A stretch of DNA of 64,000 nt from Lysinibacillus fusiformis (GTDB lineage Bacteria > Bacillota > Bacilli > Bacillales_A > Planococcaceae). The translations under genes were made by a program, and so were the position numbers. The notes under the pieces are model-generated. The model had not been told where the DNA came from. It was given only the letters and a program-made list of their open reading frames with translations, and did no database searches. Every line of letters begins with the position of its first letter. The stretch's first letter is position 1. The stretch lies in NCBI RefSeq assembly GCF_002845985.1, contig NZ_PDFK01000003.1, positions 248,001 to 312,000 on the forward strand. Reading direction: 5' to 3'. Of this stretch, positions 8,100-19,067 are shown one piece after another.

Positions 8100-8301
8100 G
8101 GTAGAGAATTATCAGCAGAACAAGCAAATCTCCATGTTGTGGGGGAGTGGTTGTATCAGGGGCTTTTCAAGGTTTTGATCAAAACTAGTTATTATCACCT
8201 AAACAAAAAATTCTTTCAATCTTTCTTAATCAAATGTCCTTTACCACTGCCTCTAATGCTGGTTTATTTCCGTGGACATCCGAAATAATTGCAATTTTAC
8301 C
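8100..8301 (-). pseudogene. Decayed metallophosphoesterase (YfcE-like) fragment
   Basis: On the minus strand, AGGAGG is followed by a frame reading K-I-A-I-I-S-D-V-H-G-N-K-P-A-L-E-A-V, the N-terminal metal-binding motif (D-x-H-G-N) of calcineurin-like phosphoesterases. The expected start codon is GGT (8299-8301). An in-frame stop follows K-D-I. After it the same frame resumes with K-I-E-R-I-F-C-L-G-D, the second conserved motif, and then meets more stops. The rest of the ~230-residue family length is absent. Confidence 0.75.
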
Positions 8302-8363
8302 CCTCCTAAATCATCTTTTGTATCTTAATAGCATTCTATAAATTATGACAGCATCCGCTACAC

Positions 8364-8402
8364 AAAAAAATCCTCTACCTAATGCTGGTAGAGGATTTTT
8401 GG
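8364..8402 (-). terminator. Terminator of the ABC-F gene
   Basis: AAATCCTCTACC / GGTAGAGGATTT stem with a T-tract on the minus strand. Confidence 0.88.
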
Positions 8403-8408
8403 TGGAAA

Positions 8409-10643
<2,235 letters not shown>

Positions 10644-12530
10644 ATGGGTAAGGGCTTATTATGGACAGCCACTTGTGTAATAGTAGTTTTACTTGGGTTT
10701 GGAAGCTACTATTTTATAAAAGAAATGACGAACTCTATGGCATACAATAAATTAGTGGATGAGTATAAAAAGCCAGAGCCAATCAAAAATATAGAGACAG
10801 AGTATGATGTCATTGTCATTGGTGGTGAACCTGAGGGAGTAGCTGCGGCAGTGGCTGCGGCACGAAATGGTGCTAAAACTTTATTGGTAGAAAAACGACA
10901 AGAGTTAGGTGGATTATTTACATACGGTATGTTGAATTTCCTTGATATTCCGCGTGATGGTCGTAACAACTCAATTAGTGAAGGTATTTTTAAGGAATGG
11001 CATGAGCTGGTGACAGGGAAAGATGCGTTTGGCATTGTTGGTGCTAAGGCTGCCTTTAAAAAACTGATCGATGAAGAACCTAATTTAACCTTGTCGGTGC
11101 AAACCGAGGTCGTGAAAGCGAATGTTCATCAACAACAATTAACGTCAGTGGAATTAAAAAATGAGTACGGTACATATGTAGTGACAGGGAAATCATTTAT
11201 AGATGCCACGCAGGATGCTGATTTTGCGGCCATGTCCAACGTTCCTTTCTTTGTGGGAGGAGAAGATATTGGCATAAAAGATAAACGCATGGCTGTGACA
11301 TTAATGTTGCATTTGAAAAATGTCGATTGGGATGAAGTAAAAAAAGCGGCTAAATCCGATGTGTTTGGCGGTGCTAATTTGAATCATACCGTGATGTGGG
11401 GCTTTACAAAGCTCCATGATGAATACAAGCCTTTGCAAGAGGGTACACGATTAAGAGGGTTAAACTTAGCTCGTGTAGATGATGAATATTTTATTAATGC
11501 ATTACAGATTTTTGGTATTGATGGCTTAAATGACAATTCGAAACAAGCTGCTATTGTCGCAGGAAAGAAAGAAACGTTACACATTCTAGAATATTTACAA
11601 GCGAATTTTCCAGGGTTTGAAAAGGCTGAAATTATTAGCTATCCAGAGGAACTTTATGTAAGAGAAACGAGACATATTTGGGCGGAATATCAATTAACGA
11701 TGGCTGACCTGTGGAAAAATAGTGACCAATGGGATAGCATTGGGATTGCTTCTTATCCAGTCGATGTGCAAGCACAAACGCCGCATGATTATGGGTATGT
11801 CATTGCAGCGCCAAAGCAGTATGCTATTCCTTTCCGTTCATTAGTACCGAAGGACATTGATGGCTTATTGGTGGTTGGACGCTCTGCAGGGTATTCATCA
11901 CTGGCGGCAGGTAGTGCGCGCATTGTTCCGACAGGGATGGTGACAGGTGAAGCGGCCGGGACTGCGGCTGCACTAGTCATGAAAGAGGATGTAACCTTTA
12001 GAGATATGAGCAAGGATAAACAGTTAATTGCTACGTTAAGAAAACAGCTCGACAAACAGGGAGCATATGTTGATTCATTTTCTATGGAGTACCCATATCA
12101 AGGGAAATGGTATGATGAAGCTATTCAAACACTCATTAACTATGGCCTAGTGGTGGGTGGTTATGATAATGATTTAAAAGTGGACAGCCAGGCGACAAAA
12201 ATAAAGTTTGCTAAAATGTTAAAAGAGAGTATGCTACGAGCTGGTGGAGAAAGTGCAGCAGGTATGAGTGATCAGCTCGAAATTGTCATCAATAAAGTTT
12301 ATAATAATGGCGAAGAAGCCATTGAACGTGATGAGATGGCTCAATATTTGGCTGACGTCCTCATTGGTGAATCCAATGCGACTAGCTGGGATACATTAAA
12401 GGAAAAAGGAATTGTCACTGAAAAAGTAGCAAAGAAAATTTCAGACAATAAGAAATTAAAATTAAAAGAGATGTACGCCATCATGGCTGATGTCATTCAT
12501 TATGTAGAAAAGAAGCATTCCTCTTCTTGA
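10644..12530 (+). CDS. Membrane-anchored FAD-dependent oxidoreductase with SLH-like C-terminus
   Basis: A 628-residue protein. An N-terminal hydrophobic helix (residues ~5-25) acts as anchor or uncleaved signal. An FAD-binding oxidoreductase domain of the FAD_oxidored (Pfam PF12831-like) type follows: V-I-V-I-G-G-E-P-E-G dinucleotide motif at ~57-65, E83-K, and a late G-R-S-A-G-Y-S-S-L-A-A-G-S-A-R motif. The last ~150 residues (from ~480) resemble SLH repeats (Y-D-E-A-I-Q-T-L-I-N-Y-G-L-V-V-G-G-Y). The domain order suggests an enzyme working outside the membrane and bound to the cell wall. The substrate is unknown. Confidence 0.85.
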   Translation: MGKGLLWTATCVIVVLLGFGSYYFIKEMTNSMAYNKLVDEYKKPEPIKNIETEYDVIVIGGEPEGVAAAVAAARNGAKTLLVEKRQELGGLFTYGMLNFLDIPRDGRNNSISEGIFKEWHELVTGKDAFGIVGAKAAFKKLIDEEPNLTLSVQTEVVKANVHQQQLTSVELKNEYGTYVVTGKSFIDATQDADFAAMSNVPFFVGGEDIGIKDKRMAVTLMLHLKNVDWDEVKKAAKSDVFGGANLNHTVMWGFTKLHDEYKPLQEGTRLRGLNLARVDDEYFINALQIFGIDGLNDNSKQAAIVAGKKETLHILEYLQANFPGFEKAEIISYPEELYVRETRHIWAEYQLTMADLWKNSDQWDSIGIASYPVDVQAQTPHDYGYVIAAPKQYAIPFRSLVPKDIDGLLVVGRSAGYSSLAAGSARIVPTGMVTGEAAGTAAALVMKEDVTFRDMSKDKQLIATLRKQLDKQGAYVDSFSMEYPYQGKWYDEAIQTLINYGLVVGGYDNDLKVDSQATKIKFAKMLKESMLRAGGESAAGMSDQLEIVINKVYNNGEEAIERDEMAQYLADVLIGESNATSWDTLKEKGIVTEKVAKKISDNKKLKLKEMYAIMADVIHYVEKKHSSS

Positions 12531-12542
12531 GGAATGTTTCAG

Positions 12543-12590
12543 ACTGTAGACAAGCTCGAAAAATTTGAGCGTTTGCCTACAGTTTTTTTA
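12543..12590 (+). terminator. Terminator after the FAD oxidoreductase gene
   Basis: ACTGTAG ... CTACAGT stem with internal pairing, followed by a seven-T tract. Confidence 0.8.
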
Positions 12591-12696
12591 TTTTACAATA
12601 ATATAAAGCCGTTGATTTCCACTATGGGCAGCCTCACTCAGTCAGAGATCTCCTTTTGTTTCAAGCAACCTTTACATATAGTGTTAAACGGAAGTA

Positions 12697-13893
12697 TTAA
12701 ATTTGATCCTTTTGATTTAATCTATAGCTCATGAATGTTAACACTGAGGCTATGAGCGCTAAGATTCCACCAGCCCACGAAAGTTTGTCTAGACTGCCAG
12801 AAGCTACGACAAATCCTCCTATTGCAGAACCTAATGCAATCCCCACATTAACAGCAACAGGGGTTAATGAGGATGCAAAGTCTTTTGCAGAGGGAGAATA
12901 TCTTTCAGCTAAATCCATGAAGTAGAGTTGGACAGTTGCATTAACAGTATATAGCATGACAGCCATTAACATAATAGTCAGTAGCCCTAACCACATAGAG
13001 GACATCGTAAAATACAGAGTAAATAAGATAATGGCCTGAATAATGAACGTATAGCGCAATCTACCTAAACCGTTATGCTGAGCAATCTTGCCAGCTAAAA
13101 GATTACTAAAGATTGAAAAGAAGCCATAGATTAAGAGAACAATACCTATGTATTTCGTTTCAATACCAAGTTTTTGTTGTAAAATGGGCGTAATAAAAGT
13201 ATAGATTGTGTATGTTCCAGCAATCGTAAAAACAGGAATGAAGAATGCTAGAATGATTTTAGGTTGCTTAAATAAACTTAATTGCTCTGATAGTGAACTT
13301 TTTGTTGCTTTGATATTTCGAGGTAGCACAAACATGCTGATGATAAAGGCAATCCCGCCTAAAGCTGCCGTTAACCAAAATGTCATGTGCCAATTACTCC
13401 ATTGTCCAACCATTGTTCCTAGAGGTACACCCATGACGTTGGCAATGGTAAAGCCCACAAATATGAAAGCAATGATAGAGGATCTTTTTTCTTTTGGCAT
13501 ACTATCATTCGCTATGGACATGGCTAATGCTGTAAGTACGCCGCTGACAACAGCCGTAACAACTCTGGAAGTTATTAAAATACCATAGGAACTAGAGAGG
13601 GCACTTACAATATTTCCAAGTATAAAGAGGGAAATCAATACTAACATGAGTGGATATTTTGCAAATCTACTAACAAAACCGGTTAAGATGGGTGTACCAA
13701 TCGCATAGGCGATAGCAAATCCAGAAATCAAGGAACCAGCTGTGGCAATTGGTATACTTAAATCTGTAGAGACCTCCGTTAATAATCCTACAATAACAAA
13801 TTCACTTGTTCCCATGACAAACGTTAATAAGGTTAATGTGAAGGCTAAAATTTTATGTTTATTGCTAAATGCATTTTCTTTATTCATAATCAA
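12697..13893 (-). CDS. MFS transporter, DHA1-type drug/sugar efflux (YdhP/AraJ-like)
   Basis: A 398-residue protein with 12 predicted membrane helices. It has the DHA1 motif region near helix 1 (M-G-T-S-E-F-V-I-V-G-L-L) and P-L-G-T-M-V-G-Q in helix 5. It probably exports small molecules using the proton gradient. The TTG at 13893 fits the AAGGAG site (9 nt) better than the ATG at 13887. An ArsR-type repressor is encoded just upstream on the same strand. Both genes carry an ATCGA-N6-TCGAT site in their promoter regions, so repression by that regulator is likely. Confidence 0.88.
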   Translation of the reverse strand: MIMNKENAFSNKHKILAFTLTLLTFVMGTSEFVIVGLLTEVSTDLSIPIATAGSLISGFAIAYAIGTPILTGFVSRFAKYPLMLVLISLFILGNIVSALSSSYGILITSRVVTAVVSGVLTALAMSIANDSMPKEKRSSIIAFIFVGFTIANVMGVPLGTMVGQWSNWHMTFWLTAALGGIAFIISMFVLPRNIKATKSSLSEQLSLFKQPKIILAFFIPVFTIAGTYTIYTFITPILQQKLGIETKYIGIVLLIYGFFSIFSNLLAGKIAQHNGLGRLRYTFIIQAIILFTLYFTMSSMWLGLLTIMLMAVMLYTVNATVQLYFMDLAERYSPSAKDFASSLTPVAVNVGIALGSAIGGFVVASGSLDKLSWAGGILALIASVLTFMSYRLNQKDQI

Positions 13894-13919
13894 AAAACAT
13901 CACTCCTTTATATCAATAT

Positions 13920-13935
13920 ATCGAGAAATTTCGAT
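13920..13935 (-). promoter_or_regulatory. Probable ArsR-type operator before the MFS gene
   Basis: ATCGA-N6-TCGAT within a longer palindrome spanning 13914-13941, the same architecture as 14339-14354 in front of the arsR-type gene. Confidence 0.65.
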
Positions 13936-14025
13936 GTATTGTGCAAATGTATACGAAACCTAATAACTGTAACGTATCTATTTATCGTGAATAATCGATA
14001 TGGCATTTTAAACAGAAACCCAATT

Positions 14026-14325
14026 TTAATCATTTTGGGTATCTGATACAAGAAACGAGGCAATTTGATGAATCGTTTCTTCTTTTAATTTATAATATGT
14101 CCATTGACCATGACGAAAAGATTCGAGAAGTCCAGCCTTTTGCATCATATTTAAGTAGTGAGAAACGGTTGATTGAGAAGTTTTAGCTTTCTCCTGAATA
14201 TCACCAACACATACGCCTCCTTCGATACTCACTTTTGGGAAATGTTCCTCAGGTTCCTTCAGCCACTGTAAGATGTTTAGCCTAGTCTCGTTTGATAACG
14301 CTTTGAAAATTTCAATTGGTTCCAT
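14026..14325 (-). CDS. ArsR/SmtB family transcriptional regulator
   Basis: A 99-residue winged-helix repressor. It has the ArsR opening E-I-F-K-A-L-S-N-E-T-R-L-N-I-L and the recognition segment Q-S-T-V-S-H-Y-L-N-M-M-Q-K-A-G-L-L. A Cys in G-G-V-C-V-G-D could take part in sensing, but no canonical metal-binding CxC is present. I chose 14325 because the longer frame would start on the TTG of its own -35 box (14361). The transcript seems nearly leaderless. It likely controls itself and the MFS gene that starts 132 nt downstream. Confidence 0.88.
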   Translation of the reverse strand: MEPIEIFKALSNETRLNILQWLKEPEEHFPKVSIEGGVCVGDIQEKAKTSQSTVSHYLNMMQKAGLLESFRHGQWTYYKLKEETIHQIASFLVSDTQND

Positions 14326-14333
14326 ATCGCAAT

Positions 14334-14361
14334 AATATATCGAATTATCTCGATATGTCAA
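14334..14361 (-). promoter_or_regulatory. arsR-type promoter with embedded operator
   Basis: On the minus strand TTGACA (14361-14356) and TATATT (14339-14334) are spaced by 16 nt. ATCGA-N6-TCGAT (14339-14354) fills the spacer. The predicted transcription start is 1-3 nt before the ATG at 14325, with no ribosome binding site visible. Confidence 0.65.
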
Positions 14362-14394
14362 TTGCTAAGTACCAACATTATATTTAAAAAATGG

Positions 14395-14423
14395 TTGACG
14401 CCAATAAGGAAGTCCTGTAATAT
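14395..14423 (+). promoter_or_regulatory. Promoter of the argS T-box leader
   Basis: TTGACG (14395-14400) and TAATAT (14418-14423) with a 17-nt spacer. Confidence 0.7.
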
Positions 14424-14429
14424 ATGTCA

Positions 14430-14678
14430 AAATCATAGAAAAATTCGATGAAGAAGAGAGTAATTGATGGACAACTGGCAAGCGAGTTAGGGTTGGTGTG
14501 AGCCTAATGCAGAACCCATGAATGAAGCGCACTTTGGAGAAGATTCTCGAACAAGTAGTAGAGAATAGCGGGGCGTCACCTCGTTAACAATGGAAAGTGG
14601 TCATATTAAATGGCAACTAGAGTGGTACCACGGGATTATGATGCTCTCGTCTCTAATTTTAGAGACGGGGGCTTTTTT
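14430..14678 (+). promoter_or_regulatory. T-box riboswitch controlling argS
   Basis: The T-box sequence AGAGTGGTACCACG is at 14619-14632. It is followed by a terminator stem (GTCTCT / AGAGAC with a T-tract, to 14678). The likely specifier codon is CGC (Arg) at 14528-14530, followed by A as usual. Uncharged tRNA-Arg binding would favour the antiterminator and allow argS transcription. Confidence 0.88.
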
Positions 14679-14701
14679 ATTTGGACAGGAGGAGGATCAA
14701 G

Positions 14702-16375
14702 ATGAATAAAAAAATCGCTGAAAGTATGGCAGAAGTAGTAAATCATCAATTAACAGCAGATGATATTGCGTCATTATTAGAAAAACCAAAAAGCTCGGAG
14801 CTAGGGGACGTGGCATTTCCTTGTTTTACCTTAGCAAAAAGATGGAAAAAGTCACCACAAACTATTGCAGCGGATATAGCAAGTCAATTAAACAATGACA
14901 ATATCCAGCGTGTGCAAGCTGTTGGAGGCTATGTCAATATTTTTCTAGATCAACAAAAAGTGACGCAACAAGTGCTAAGCAACATCATGCAAGCAAAACA
15001 ATCATATGGAACTAATCAAACGGGGATGGGAGCTGTCGTCCTAGATTTTTCATCTCCTAATATTGCGAAGCCATTCTCGATGGGGCATTTACGTTCAACA
15101 GTCATTGGGAATGCTTTAGCCAATATGGCAGAAAAAAATGGTTATCAAGCGATTCGCATCAATCATTTAGGGGACTGGGGTACACAGTTCGGTAAGCTTA
15201 TTGTGGCTTATCAATATTGGGGTGATAAGCAAGCCATTACAGCGTCACCAATTGAGGAGCTATTAAAGATTTATGTGCAGTTTCATGAAGAGGCAGAGCA
15301 AGACCCAGCACTGATTGAACAGGCACGTGCCGCCTTTAAAGCGTTGGAGGATGGCGATGCAGAGGCACTGGCATTATGGCAATGGTTCCGAGATGTATCA
15401 TTAGTAGAATTTCAATCAATATACGAGTTGCTAGGAATTCACTTTGATGCTTTTACAGGAGAAGCCTTTTACAATGACAAAATGATGCCTGTTGTGACAG
15501 AACTACAAGAAAAAGGGCTCCTAGTGGAATCAGATGGGGCGTATGTTGTGGAGATGGAGGAAATGCCCCCATGCTTAATGACGAAAACAGATGGAGCCAC
15601 GCTTTATGCGACACGCGATTTAGCTGCTGCCCTGTATCGCCAACAGCATTACCAGCCAGAAAAGATTTTCTACGTTGTTGGCAATGAGCAATCCCTCCAT
15701 TTTAAACAACTTTTTCAAGTCATCGAAAAAATGGGCTATGCTTGGGCCAAAAATCTACAGCACGTCCCATTTGGGATGATGCTCAAGGATGGCAAAAAAA
15801 TGTCGACCCGTAAAGGCAAAGTGGTGTTATTAGCAGATGTGCTAGCAGAGGCCATTGCGACGGCGAAGCGTAATATCGAAGAGAAAAATCCCCATCTTCC
15901 TAACAAGGAGCGAGTAGCCCAGCAAGTTGGGGTTGGCGCAGTTATATTTAATGATTTGAAATACCATCGCCTCAATGATATTGAATTTTCGATCGAGCAA
16001 ATGATGAATTTTGAAGGTGAAACAGGTCCTTATGTACAGTATACGTATGCCCGTCTTTGCTCCATTTTAGAAAAAGCAAACGCCCCAGCTGAAGTGATGA
16101 CCTTCCAGCCATTAGGAGAGCAGGCTTGGCCAATTGTTTTATTACTGGAGCAGTTTCCGAAAGTGGTAGCTACGTCTTTTGATCAGGCTGACCCGTCCCA
16201 AATAGCGAAATATGCCTTACAATTGGCCCGTTTATTGAATAAATATTATGCCCAACAGAAAATATTAGCGGATGATGAATATCAAGCGTCACGTCTAGCA
16301 CTTTGTTCATGTGTTGCGATTGTCTTAAAAGAATCATTCGCCTTATTGGGCATTGAATTACCTGAAAATATGTGA
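14702..16375 (+). CDS. argS: Arginyl-tRNA synthetase
   Basis: A 557-residue class I synthetase that charges tRNA-Arg in the cytoplasm. The HIGH-type motif appears as P-F-S-M-G-H-L and the KMSKS-type motif as K-K-M-S-T-R-K-G. An N-terminal Arg_tRNA_synt_N-like domain and a C-terminal DALR anticodon-binding domain (Y-V-Q-Y-T-Y-A-R onward) are present. The start at 14702 follows GGAGGAGG; an in-frame extension to 14681 overlaps the T-box terminator and is unlikely. Expression is controlled by the T-box leader. I see no terminator before the following MFS gene, so read-through is possible. Confidence 0.95.
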   Translation: MNKKIAESMAEVVNHQLTADDIASLLEKPKSSELGDVAFPCFTLAKRWKKSPQTIAADIASQLNNDNIQRVQAVGGYVNIFLDQQKVTQQVLSNIMQAKQSYGTNQTGMGAVVLDFSSPNIAKPFSMGHLRSTVIGNALANMAEKNGYQAIRINHLGDWGTQFGKLIVAYQYWGDKQAITASPIEELLKIYVQFHEEAEQDPALIEQARAAFKALEDGDAEALALWQWFRDVSLVEFQSIYELLGIHFDAFTGEAFYNDKMMPVVTELQEKGLLVESDGAYVVEMEEMPPCLMTKTDGATLYATRDLAAALYRQQHYQPEKIFYVVGNEQSLHFKQLFQVIEKMGYAWAKNLQHVPFGMMLKDGKKMSTRKGKVVLLADVLAEAIATAKRNIEEKNPHLPNKERVAQQVGVGAVIFNDLKYHRLNDIEFSIEQMMNFEGETGPYVQYTYARLCSILEKANAPAEVMTFQPLGEQAWPIVLLLEQFPKVVATSFDQADPSQIAKYALQLARLLNKYYAQQKILADDEYQASRLALCSCVAIVLKESFALLGIELPENM

Positions 16376-16526
16376 CATCTACTGAATCAAGATAAAAAAT
16401 AGCCATTTTCAAGAAACTGTCCCAAGATTGACCGTCTATCGAAAACATGGTAAAAGGAGAGAGGAATAAATAAACAAACTCTTTCAGCAATGAATGTTGA
16501 GTGGCAGTAGAGAGGATATTGAACAA

Positions 16527-17702
16527 ATGGCAAAAAAACAATGGACCCTTTCACTTATACTAGTGGTCATCAGTATATTTTTTGTTGCACTCAATATGAG
16601 ACCTGCAGTAACAGGGATTGGCCCACTTTATAATGTACTGATGACATCCTTACATGTCTCCAATACAAGTATGAGTTTTCTGACATCCATCCCCGTTTTT
16701 TGTATGGGTTTATTTGCACCTTTGGCTGTACCGCTTCAGCGAAAGGTTGGCACGAAATCCGCCATAACATTTTTAGTGGCTATTCTCGTCCTTGCCAATG
16801 GACTACGCCTTTTACAAGAAAGCTACGCTTTGCTCATTGTGACAAGCTTTGCAGCAGGCTTAGCTATTGCGATGATTGGTCCTATTTTAAATGCCTTTAT
16901 TAAGAAAAAGTTTCCACAGCGTTTTACGACCGTGATTGGCATTTATTCCTTCGGCATTGGCGTAGGTGCTACATTAAGTGCGGCCTTAACGGTGACATTT
17001 TATCAAATTTTCGGCAATAGCTGGACCGTCGCTCTGGGGATATGGGCTCTACTTGCATTAGGGGCGCTAGTTATTTGGTTATGGGCCATACCATCACAGC
17101 AAAATGAACAAGTTCTAAAGATAACGACGACTGAATATGCTCGTAATCCTTGGACATCTGGACGTGCTTGGGCGATCTTACTATACTTTGGCTTACAAAC
17201 CTCGCTGTTTTTTTCGATGATGGCGTGGCTTACACCGCTGTTGCAGGATAAAGGCTTATCACTAGAAACAGCAAGTGCTATGCTGACGTTTATGTCTATT
17301 GTGCAAATGATCGGCAATATTGCAGTGCCGATGCTCATGGAAAAATGGTCAAGTCGAATGGTATGGATACTGGCACTAGGCTTTGTAGGATTAATTGGTT
17401 TCACGCTATTATGGCTTACGTCAGGCGTCTATTTATGGCTTGCTGTTTTATTAATCGGCATTGTTCTAAGTGGTCTATTTCCGATTGGCTTATTGTTACC
17501 GCTGGATGAAGCCAAAAATGATCTGGAGGCTAATAGCTGGTCATCCATGGTGCTATCAGGTGGCTTTATGCTGAGTGCAATTATTCCCATTATGATCGGG
17601 GTTTGCTATGATATCACAGGCAATCATACATGGACTTATATCATCTTTTTACTGTTGATGGTGGGCATTATCGTATCGACAAGACTGTTAAGAAAAAAAT
17701 AA
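16527..17702 (+). CDS. MFS transporter, CynX/NimT family
   Basis: A 391-residue protein with 12 predicted membrane helices of the CynX/NimT branch (cyanate/2-nitroimidazole transporter type). The family opening N-M-R-P-A-V-T-G-I-G-P-L is present, as is F-C-M-G-L-F-A-P-L-A. The substrate is unknown. The ATG at 16527 has AGAGG about 12 nt upstream; an in-frame TTG at 16494 is an alternative. It may be carried on the argS transcript. A second transporter of the same family is encoded at 55017-56219 and shares the opening motifs. Confidence 0.85.
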   Translation: MAKKQWTLSLILVVISIFFVALNMRPAVTGIGPLYNVLMTSLHVSNTSMSFLTSIPVFCMGLFAPLAVPLQRKVGTKSAITFLVAILVLANGLRLLQESYALLIVTSFAAGLAIAMIGPILNAFIKKKFPQRFTTVIGIYSFGIGVGATLSAALTVTFYQIFGNSWTVALGIWALLALGALVIWLWAIPSQQNEQVLKITTTEYARNPWTSGRAWAILLYFGLQTSLFFSMMAWLTPLLQDKGLSLETASAMLTFMSIVQMIGNIAVPMLMEKWSSRMVWILALGFVGLIGFTLLWLTSGVYLWLAVLLIGIVLSGLFPIGLLLPLDEAKNDLEANSWSSMVLSGGFMLSAIIPIMIGVCYDITGNHTWTYIIFLLLMVGIIVSTRLLRKK

Positions 17703-17708
17703 TCGAAG

Positions 17709-17740
17709 AAGACATGTGAAGCAATGCGCATGTCTTTTTT
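17709..17740 (+). terminator. Terminator after the CynX/NimT transporter gene
   Basis: AGACATG / CATGTCT stem followed by a T-tract. Confidence 0.85.
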
Positions 17741-17870
17741 AATGAAAATTATTTTTAGGTCCAGTTAACCTCCAATCCTCATAGCAAATTTCGTATTTCA
17801 TAAATAATAATAGGTAGAATGAAATATATTTAGCGGTGTTGTCGCATTTCCCTAACATTATTATAGAAAT

Positions 17871-17888
17871 AATAATATTATGTAAACT
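17871..17888 (+). repeat. 18-bp dispersed motif, copy 3
   Basis: AATAATATTATGTAAACT, identical to 3847-3864. Its last base overlaps the -35 box of the promoter at 17888-17916. Confidence 0.6.
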
Positions 17889-17916
17889 TGAAACATCACA
17901 AATCCTTGATTATGAT
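17888..17916 (+). promoter_or_regulatory. Promoter of the lipoprotein-recQ operon
   Basis: TTGAAA (17888-17893) and TATGAT (17911-17916) with a 17-nt spacer. The 18-bp dispersed motif abuts the -35 box. Confidence 0.65.
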
Positions 17917-17956
17917 AGATAATAGAGAATGATGAATAGAAAGTTTTGGTGAAGGT

Positions 17957-19060
17957 ATGTATAAAAAAATGCTCGTGTTAGGAGCGACGGCTTTCCTCGT
18001 TACAGGCTGTGACAGTCAAATAGGCACAGGCTGGTTTCAAAGTAAAAATGCGGAGGTTCAAACAGAGGGGGCAGTGACCAAGCAAGAGGAAAAAATTGTC
18101 CCAGAGGTCAAAGTCATCGGAGAGTATGGTGTTGGGGCAGGCATTATTATAAAGCAACAGGATAATCAGCTGTATATTTTAACAAATGGTGCATTAGTTG
18201 CTTCCAAACCGACGGCCCTTGTTCAATTTGGTCAAGACAAGCTAATGGCAGCAAATGTACATGTCATGTCAACAGCTCATAATCTAGCACTTCTACAAGT
18301 AACGTATAAAGCGAATGTGCATGTGCCAAAAACGTATGAAGGTGAGCTGAATCAGCTAGCCGTTTATGTGAATGGCTTGCCCTACACGATTCAGAAATAT
18401 CAAGATAAGGTAGCGGCCTATTATATAGATGTGAAACAAGCTATGCCTTTAGGAAGTCCTGTGATGGAGGCTGAAAATGGAGCCATTGTTGGACTATATT
18501 TTAATCGTCAACAGCAAGGAGAGTCCCAGCCATACATATTGCCGATGAAGGAAATCCAATCATTCGTGGATAAATGGATTGAGGATGGCATGAAAGCCAG
18601 TGTACGATTGTCCCAATCCAAAAATTTATATCCCTATATAGAACAAGGTGACAAAGAAGCTGTACAGCAAGCAATTGAGCAATATGGTGAGAATGTGTTT
18701 GCGTATAATACAGATGAAATCAAGCTGTTTTTAGATACGTTCCATAAGCATTTAAAGGCGGCTGTGGCCATTCAGGATGCGAGTGTCATGAAACCAATTG
18801 TCGGAACAGAGGATTTACAAGAGACCTTGAATAGCATGGTTGCTTATTATGCTTCCAAACAAGCTAAGATCCATTTCTCTAATACCGATATTCAAGCTAT
18901 TCGTATAGAAGGCCAGCATCTTATTCTACGTGCTAAAACGGAATATGTTTTGACGAATGCTGCAGGGCAGGAGGCACTTGCCCATTCCATCATACTGTAT
19001 GAAATCGAAAAAAATGAACAGGGCGAGTACATGCTACTTCGTCTAACAAACGAGGAGTGA
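17957..19060 (+). CDS. Lipoprotein with degenerate trypsin-like (pseudoprotease) domain
   Basis: A 367-residue protein with a lipoprotein signal (V-T-G-C, Cys18). Residues ~55-190 follow the trypsin-like fold of the protease at 3901-4725, but all three catalytic positions are lost. T-N-A-H-V-V has become T-N-G-A-L-V (His to Ala79), V-D-L-A-L has become H-N-L-A-L (Asp to Asn109), and G-N-S-G-S-P has become M-P-L-G-S-P (Ser to Leu165). The C-terminal ~170 residues form a second, unrecognised domain. It is probably a binding or scaffold protein outside the membrane. The recQ gene follows after 7 nt, so they are likely co-transcribed. Confidence 0.8.
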   Translation: MYKKMLVLGATAFLVTGCDSQIGTGWFQSKNAEVQTEGAVTKQEEKIVPEVKVIGEYGVGAGIIIKQQDNQLYILTNGALVASKPTALVQFGQDKLMAANVHVMSTAHNLALLQVTYKANVHVPKTYEGELNQLAVYVNGLPYTIQKYQDKVAAYYIDVKQAMPLGSPVMEAENGAIVGLYFNRQQQGESQPYILPMKEIQSFVDKWIEDGMKASVRLSQSKNLYPYIEQGDKEAVQQAIEQYGENVFAYNTDEIKLFLDTFHKHLKAAVAIQDASVMKPIVGTEDLQETLNSMVAYYASKQAKIHFSNTDIQAIRIEGQHLILRAKTEYVLTNAAGQEALAHSIILYEIEKNEQGEYMLLRLTNEE

Positions 19061-19067
19061 ACTTTGC

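Noticed and set aside
8085..8288. Plus-strand 67-codon frame
   Set aside because: It is opposite the phosphoesterase remnant, whose conserved motifs explain the sequence better; it has no ribosome binding site.
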